From assembly GCA_046594225.1 (NCBI GenBank), contig JBKJPW010000058.1:1-7936 (forward strand): a stretch of DNA of 7,936 nucleotides, read 5' to 3'. The stretch's first letter is position 1. Each line of letters starts with the position of its first letter. Below are positions 1 to 6,400 of this stretch, piece after piece. Under the pieces are notes generated by a model that was not told the DNA's origin, did not search any database, and saw only the letters and a list, made by a program, of their open reading frames with translations. Both the position numbers and the translations under genes were made by a program. Source of the DNA: UBA4416 sp046594225. Its GTDB lineage: Bacteria > Bacteroidota > Bacteroidia > B-17B0 > Aurantibacillaceae.

Positions 1-2
1 AA

Positions 3-194
3 GAAAGAGAGTCGGAGTTAAACAGAGCTTTATCATTAGGTAATTTAGAGCATACAAAAATTAAAATTTATTTTGAGGATGATCAATCCCGAAAATTAGT
101 TGAAACCACCGTTTGGGGTGTAACTGATAAACGAGTAATTTTAAAACAAGGCGTTGTAATACCAATTAATAGAGTACATAAAATTTCACTTTAG
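3..194 (+). CDS. Small hypothetical protein, C-terminal 63 residues (5' end outside window)
   Basis: An open frame runs from the window edge to a TAG stop at 192-194, and the start lies upstream of the window. The visible part begins with a charged, helix-like stretch (ERESELNRALSLGN). It then alternates in the manner of beta strands: KIKIYFEDD, LVETTVWGVT, KRVILKQG, VVIPINRVHKI. I do not recognise a named family. The short strand pattern, with a turn before an 'xRVxxI' ending, resembles the general layout of small Sm/SH3-like barrels, but that is only an inference from pattern. Reasons to call it real: sensible protein composition, a terminator hairpin 12 bases after the stop, and convergent orientation to the large gene. 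There is no signal peptide or membrane segment in the visible part, so it is probably cytoplasmic. Function is unknown. Confidence 0.8.
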   Translation, partial: ERESELNRALSLGNLEHTKIKIYFEDDQSRKLVETTVWGVTDKRVILKQGVVIPINRVHKISL

Positions 195-206
195 GTTTTA
201 CTTATT

Positions 207-246
207 AAAAAGCCCCACTAGAAAATTTTCTAGTGGGGCTTTTTTT
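207..246 (+). terminator. Rho-independent terminator of the small hypothetical gene
   Basis: Positions 207-244 form a perfect 38-bp palindrome with the core AGCCCCACTAG / CTAGTGGGGCT around an AAAATTTT centre. The + strand transcript then runs into six or more U (241-246). It starts 12 bases after the TAG of the upstream gene. On the minus strand the hairpin is followed by a run of only four or five U, so it may also stop weak readthrough from the opposite direction. Confidence 0.9.
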
Positions 247-275
247 GTTTTGTATCAATGTTTTTTTGTAATAAA

Positions 276-392
276 TTATTCTTTGATAACCTTTATTGTT
301 TTCTTTTGTTGACTATCTAATGAGTCTGTTGATAAGTGTAGTTGTGAAGAAGTTGTAGTTTGAAAATCGAATAACAAAAAAGCCCTCTCGAA
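276..392 (-). pseudogene. Possible remnant tail of a lost minus-strand gene
   Basis: The minus strand between the two terminators is open for 38 codons, from just after an in-frame TAA at 393-395 to a TAA at 276-278. Its last 29 residues read like a protein C-terminus: FQTTTSSQLHLSTDSL then DSQQKKTIKVIKE. There is no ATG. The first codons overlap the downstream arm of the large gene's terminator, so translation as an independent gene is unlikely. It could be a decayed fragment of a former downstream gene or of an older 3' end, or simply a chance open frame in AT-rich DNA. The call rests on protein-like texture only. Confidence 0.25.
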
Positions 393-412
393 TTATTTCG
401 GGAGGGCTTTTT
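376..412 (-). terminator. Rho-independent terminator of the giant surface protein gene (probably bidirectional)
   Basis: Two 12-base arms (381-392 and 397-408) surround a 4-base loop. Read on minus, the hairpin starts about 16 bases after the TAA stop at 430-428 and is followed by six U (381-376). One internal position is imperfect: it is a U-G wobble in + strand RNA and an A-C mismatch in minus strand RNA. A shorter U run also follows on + (408-412), so it can act in both directions as a second stop for the convergent small gene. Confidence 0.85.
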
Positions 413-427
413 ACTTTAATTAAAAAA

Positions 428-3400
428 TTATTTCACTTTCCCTAACAAAGTCACATGCCCTGTTTTGTAGCGTTTTTCTCCCGACATGGCAGTTATTTCG
501 GCTTTGTAAATATAAACGCCTTGTTCGCAAATTCGGCCTTTATTGGTTCCGTCCCAGCCTATATTGTTTTCGTCGCTTTTAAATATTTGTGCGCCCCATC
601 TATCAAAAATTTGTAATTGAATTTTTGCGATGCCATAGCCCATAGGCGTAAACACTTCATTGTTAAGGTCACCATTTGGTGTAAAGGCATTTGGTATAAA
701 TACATCCCAATCTTTAGTAACGGTTATACAAACCACATCTGTATTTCTACAGCCAAAAGATGAAATACCTTCTAAAGTATAACAGGTACTTTCTTGTGGA
801 TTAACCGTTACCGTTGGGCAATAATTGCAATCAAAAGGAACTCCGGTAGAGGCATTGATAAATCCAATTTGCGAATCGCCTGTACCTATTAAGGCAATGG
901 TTTCGTCAATATTAATGGTACTATCTAAGCCAGCATCTAAAATAGGTAAAGCATTCACTGTAATTTCAACGGTAGCACTGCTCGAACAATTATTAGTAGT
1001 ACCTGTTACGGTGTACACATAAACGCCTGGTAATGGAGGTTTTACGTTAGTAGTTGAATCATGTATATGACTTACTCCTGTTGTTGGACTCCATGTATAA
1101 GTATTTGCACCAACAGCATACATAAGGGTAGATTGACCTTCACAAATAGGAACAGATGGACTAGGGGTTAATGTAGGGTTTGGAGTAACAGTTACTTGCA
1201 GAGTTTTAGTATCTGTACAAACAAAAGGAGCAACACCATTAGAGCCAATAACCGTATAAGTGGTTGTGAAAGCAGGAGTAGCTGTAGTTGGACTTCCGTT
1301 TACCGTGCTTAAACTACCGCTTGGCGACCATGTATAATTTGTAGCGCCAAAGGCAGAAAGGGTAGAAGTACTACCCGCGCATATTACACCAGGGGCAGAT
1401 GTTGTGCTAACGGTAGGTGTAGGTACAACTGTTAATGTAACAGAAGTTGAACCTATACAACCCAATGGGCTTGTTCCCGAAATATTATATACAGTTGTTG
1501 TTGTTGGATTCGCATTTACTGCGGCACCAACGGCTGAAGTTAATGTAGCAGATGGACTCCATGTATAAGTGCTGGCTCCACTAGCCGTTAAAGCAGATGA
1601 GCTACCACTACAAATAACAGATGGACTGGGAACAACGGTTGGTGTTGGATTTACAGTAACCGTTATTGCTATTGTAAAGGAATTCATACAAGTACTAGTT
1701 GAACCAATAACGGTATAGGTTGTTGAGCTTGCTGGTGCAGCTGTTACAACACTACCATTAGCCGCACTTAAAGTTAAGCTTGGCGACCATGTATAAGAAG
1801 TAGCGCCCGTTGCTGTTAACGAAGAACTTGCTAAAGGGCAGATAGTAGGCGTACTTGCTGTAGCATTTACAACAACTGTGTTTTGAACTGCAATTGTCAT
1901 TACAGCAGTATTGGTACAGGTTAATGCAGAGGTGCCATCAATGGTATAGGTGGTTGTTACAGATGGCGTACAAATAACACTGGCTGCGGTGTTTGTGTTT
2001 AAATATATATTTGGCGACCAAGTATAAGATGTGGCGCCACTTGCTGTTAATGTATTAGCAGATAATGGACACACTGTCATATCTGGCGAAACAGTAATTA
2101 CAGGTAAAGGGTTAACAGTGATTGCTGTAATGGTACCATTAATACAACCGTTTGCATCTATTCCACCAACGGTATAATTTTGAGTAGCACCAGGCGTTCC
2201 TGTTACTACTGAACCAGTTGTAGCGCTTAATCCAGTTCCTGGAATCCAACTATAAGTTGTGGCTCCACCAGCAGTTAAAGTAGCCGTTTGTTGTCCCACA
2301 CAAATGGTAGAACTGTTTACAGTTATAATAGGTAATGAGTTAACGGTTATAGCAGTTGTTGTCCCACTAATACAACCATTAGCATCCATGCCCGCTACTG
2401 TATAATTTTGAGTAGCGCCAGGAGTACCAGTTACTACTGCGCCAGTAGTGGCACTTAATCCAGTTCCTGGAATCCAACTATAAGTTGTAGCGCCAGCGGC
2501 TGTTAAGGTAGCAGTTTGTTGTCCCACACAAATAGTCGCACTGTTTGCCGTAATGGTAGGTAATGAGTTAACAGTTATAGTAGAAGTTGTATTACTAAAA
2601 CATCCATTAGCATCTGTTCCTATAATCGTATAGCTTTCGGTAGCGGCTGGTGTTCCGGTAACGGTTGTTCCTGACGAAGCACTTAAGTTAACGGCAGGAT
2701 TCCAACTATATGTACTAGCACCATTGGCAGTTAAAGTAGCAGTTTGTTGGCCTATACAAATGGATGGACTATTAACGGTAACGGTTGGTAATGGGTTCAC
2801 GCTAATCATCGTAACGGTATTAGATAAACAACCGTTAGCATCTTCGCCAGTTACTGTATAATTTTGAGTAGCGCCTGGTGTGCCGGTAACTACAGAGCCT
2901 GTATTAGAGCTTAAGGTAGCACTTGGAGCCCAAGTATAAGATAAAGCTCCATTAGCAGTTAGTGTAGCGGTTTGTTGACCTATACAAATAGAAGCGCTAT
3001 TAACCGTAACTGTTGGAGTAGGATTAACAATGACACTTGTGGTGGCGGTATTAGTACAGCCATCAACCGTTACACCAACAACCGAGTAAGTAGTAGTTGT
3101 AGACGGAGTAGGAGATATAGTTGTTGTTACGGCTCCTGTACTCCAACTATAAGTTGAAGCTCCATTTGCAATTAATTCTATAGGATCACCGGGGCAAATT
3201 GGTTGACCTTGACATTCTGTCTCCATCACACCAAAGGCGAGGTTAATGTAAGTTTCATTATTACTGTAATCAAACGAAATACAGGTATGAGTGCCAGGAA
3301 ATCTGATGATGGTAAATCCTTCGGCTCCTATTAGTGTTGTGGGATTAACATAAGTCATATTCACACCTGTCCATAAAATTTGATAAGGTACACCTGTTGT

Positions 3401-6400
3401 AATAGTAATAGGAAGAGCGGGCTGCCCTATACTCGCAAATGCAATTTGAGGATTAATAACTGGTTGACTAAAACAAAAATTAAATGTTCCAGCCAAATCA
3501 TTTCTAATAGTTGTTGCTGTAATAGGCACACTATAAGTTGCAGGGAATGTAGCGCCACTAAACATCGATGGTGTTGTTGATAAACCACCTCCAGAATGTG
3601 TAGCATTAAATGTAATCCCGTTAGGCAAATTTCCTTGAGCTAATCCTGGAGTTACTGATGTAACGTTTAACCAATTTAAAATTGATGTATCACACAAACT
3701 ATTTTTTTGAACGATATATACGTTTGGAGTAAAACCGTTACCTGCTAGATTTACAGAAACAGTGCCTGAACCAATGCACCCATTTACTGAAGAACCTTGA
3801 ACAGTATATATAGTAGATGTTGTAGGTGTTGCCGTTACAGGACTTCCATTAGCTGAACTTAAAGATGCAGATGGTGACCAAGTAAAAGTAGGTGTTCCAT
3901 TGGCAGTTAACGTTGTAGACTCTTGAGGGCAAATAGTAACATTTGATGAGGTGGTAATATTTGGAATTGAATTAACATTAATTGCAGTAACAGTTCCATT
4001 TATACAGCCGTTAGCGTCCATGCCAATAACCGTATAATTTTGTGTAGCGCTTGGCGTACCAGTTACTACTGCACCAGTAGTAGCACTTAATCCTGTTCCA
4101 GGAATCCAACTGTAAGTAGCAGCACCGTTAGCCGTTAAAGTGGCTGTTTGTTGCCCAGCACAAATAGTAGCACTATTAGCAGTAATGGTTGGAGTAGGGA
4201 ATACGTTTAATGAAACTGTTGTTGATTGCGGGCAAGAGTATCTATCTTCCGTAAATACTGTAAATGTATTTGCTGCAGTGGAGGTTACAGTTATTTGATC
4301 ATTTAAACTACTGCCTGTGCTAGATGTTGTAAAAGATTCTGCTCCTGATTGCACCCATGTGTACGTGTAATTAGGGGAACCTAAAAGTGTACTAGCATTC
4401 ATAGTTACATTGGTAAACGGACAATTTGTTGGTGGCACGTTAACAATAGATACTTGTGGACAAATATTAACTTCAATAACAGATAATGAATTGTAGCCAG
4501 AACAATTTAAATCATTCCAACTTCCATCAGGGTAAATTTGAGTACAGTCTTCGTCGCCTGAATTATTTGGTTCGCCTGGTGCCCAGTTCGAATAACTCAA
4601 AGGTGCGCCATCATACCAAACAAAACTTCCTTCAGTAATAGCATCACTATAACCAATCCAAATTACACTTGAGGAATAACCTTGATTAGAAAGTGCCTGA
4701 ACTAAATCTGCATTTTCAGTAGCAGATTGAACAGAAATTAAATTGGCACCAAAAGTTTGAGCATAAGCCTGAGCTTGAGGGCCTGTCATAAATTGAGGAT
4801 TGATAAAATACAAACTGCAGGTATTATTCATTCCTAATAATTCAATATTTCCAGCACCAGTTAATGTCGAACGTATTAATGCTAAATCACAAGCACTTGA
4901 TACACATACACCAATTCCTATATTTACTGTTGCTGAGCCAGTGCAAGTTCCAGTTGAACCTAAAACGGTGTATGTTGTATTTACTAATGGCGACGCTGTA
5001 ACATTGGATCCATTTGCTGAACTTAAAGTAGCTGATGGAAACCAAGTATAAGTAGTTGCTCCATTAGCATCTAATAAGGCTGCTCCGCCAGGACATATTG
5101 TTGGTGTATTGGATGTAAGAGTTAATGTTAACGCACTAGACATTGAAATAGTAGCTGTAGCAATGCCTGTACAGGTTCCTGTTGAACCCAAAATTGTATA
5201 CGTAGTTGCAATTGTTGGACTTGCAACAACACTGGTTCCGTTAGGGGAACTTAATGAAGCTGCTGGACTCCATGTGTAATTTGTTGCGCCGCTTGCAGTA
5301 AGTGTTACTGAACTTCCTGCACATATTGTTGATGTGTTTGGCGTTACGGTTAAACTTAAAGCAGGGCTTACACTTACTGTAATTGCTGCCGTAGCAGTAC
5401 CACAAGTTCCAACAGCAGTCACAGAAATGGTGCCAGCTGTAGCGCCAAAATTTACGGTAATTGCATTTGAGTTTGTTGGAGCAGATGTAATAGTTGCGCC
5501 TGCAGGAACAGACCATGTATAGTTAGTACTAGCAACGTTAGTAACTGAATAGGTTACACCAGTTGAATTAGGGCAAATTGTAGTTGAACCACTAATAGCA
5601 CCAATTACGGGCGGACTTCCATTAACAACTACTTGCACAGTTTTGGTTGAAATGGCTCCGCCACACACAGTTGTTGAAACTGTATAAACGGTAGTGATAG
5701 TTGGACTCGCGGTAACTGTTGCCCCATTAGGTGAGCTTAATGTTGCTGAAGGACTCCACGTATAAGTTGTGCCACCACTTACAGTTAAACTTGTATTTTG
5801 ACCTGGGCAGATAGTAGCAGTTGGAGAAATTGTTAAGGCTGCTGCTGCTGGTAAAACAGTAATAGTGACACATTTACTAGCAGAGCATCCTGCAGCATTC
5901 TTAGCAGAAATACAAATTTGTGTTGTTGTATTGGGTGTTACTGTTGATGTTGCTCCACCAGTAGTGCCAGGAAAAGCAATAGGATTATTTACACAGGTCG
6001 TACTTTGTGGAGAAATAAAAGGAATTGCAGGAATAACCGTGCAAAATTGTGTAACTACGGTAGCATCAAAAAAATTCCAGTTGTATGTGTAGCCATTTAC
6101 AGTTGATGCTCCTGAGGATGTTAAAACAACTGATTGCCCATTACAAATGGTTAATGAAGGAGCTGCCACAATGTTAACCGTGGGAATCGGTGACCCAGTT
6201 AAATTAATAGTTGCAGGTGAAGTAGCGCATCCAGGACCATAAGTAATGATTAAAGTATATGTTCCATTATTGGCAGCAGACCAATTATTTATAGTGGTGT
6301 TTTGAGTATTTGCAGTGAAGGTACTAGGGCCATTCCAAGCATAAGTGCCTCCGTTTGTTAATGATGATAGAGTAATATTACTTCCTAAGCATACGGGATT

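Noticed and set aside
2102..3013. Regular repeats that might suggest a CRISPR array or satellite DNA
   Set aside because: The 228-bp period is in frame, the copies are contiguous and encode complete Ig-like modules. There are no short identical repeats with unique spacers.
4800..5051. 83-codon plus-strand open frame starting MIKYKLQVLFIPNN
   Set aside because: It lies wholly antisense to the giant gene. Its Val/Thr/Pro-rich sequence is what the complement of Thr/Ser/Asn-rich repeat codons gives, and it has no start context or protein family features.
5241..5516. 91-codon minus-strand open frame, rich in Asn, Lys and Cys
   Set aside because: It is an out-of-frame shadow inside the coding repeats of the giant gene, with an implausible Cys/Asn/Arg-rich composition.
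5865..6092. 75-codon plus-strand open frame starting MTHLLAEHPAAF
   Set aside because: It is antisense to the adhesin coding region and its valine-rich sequence mirrors threonine codons. It has no promoter or independent support.
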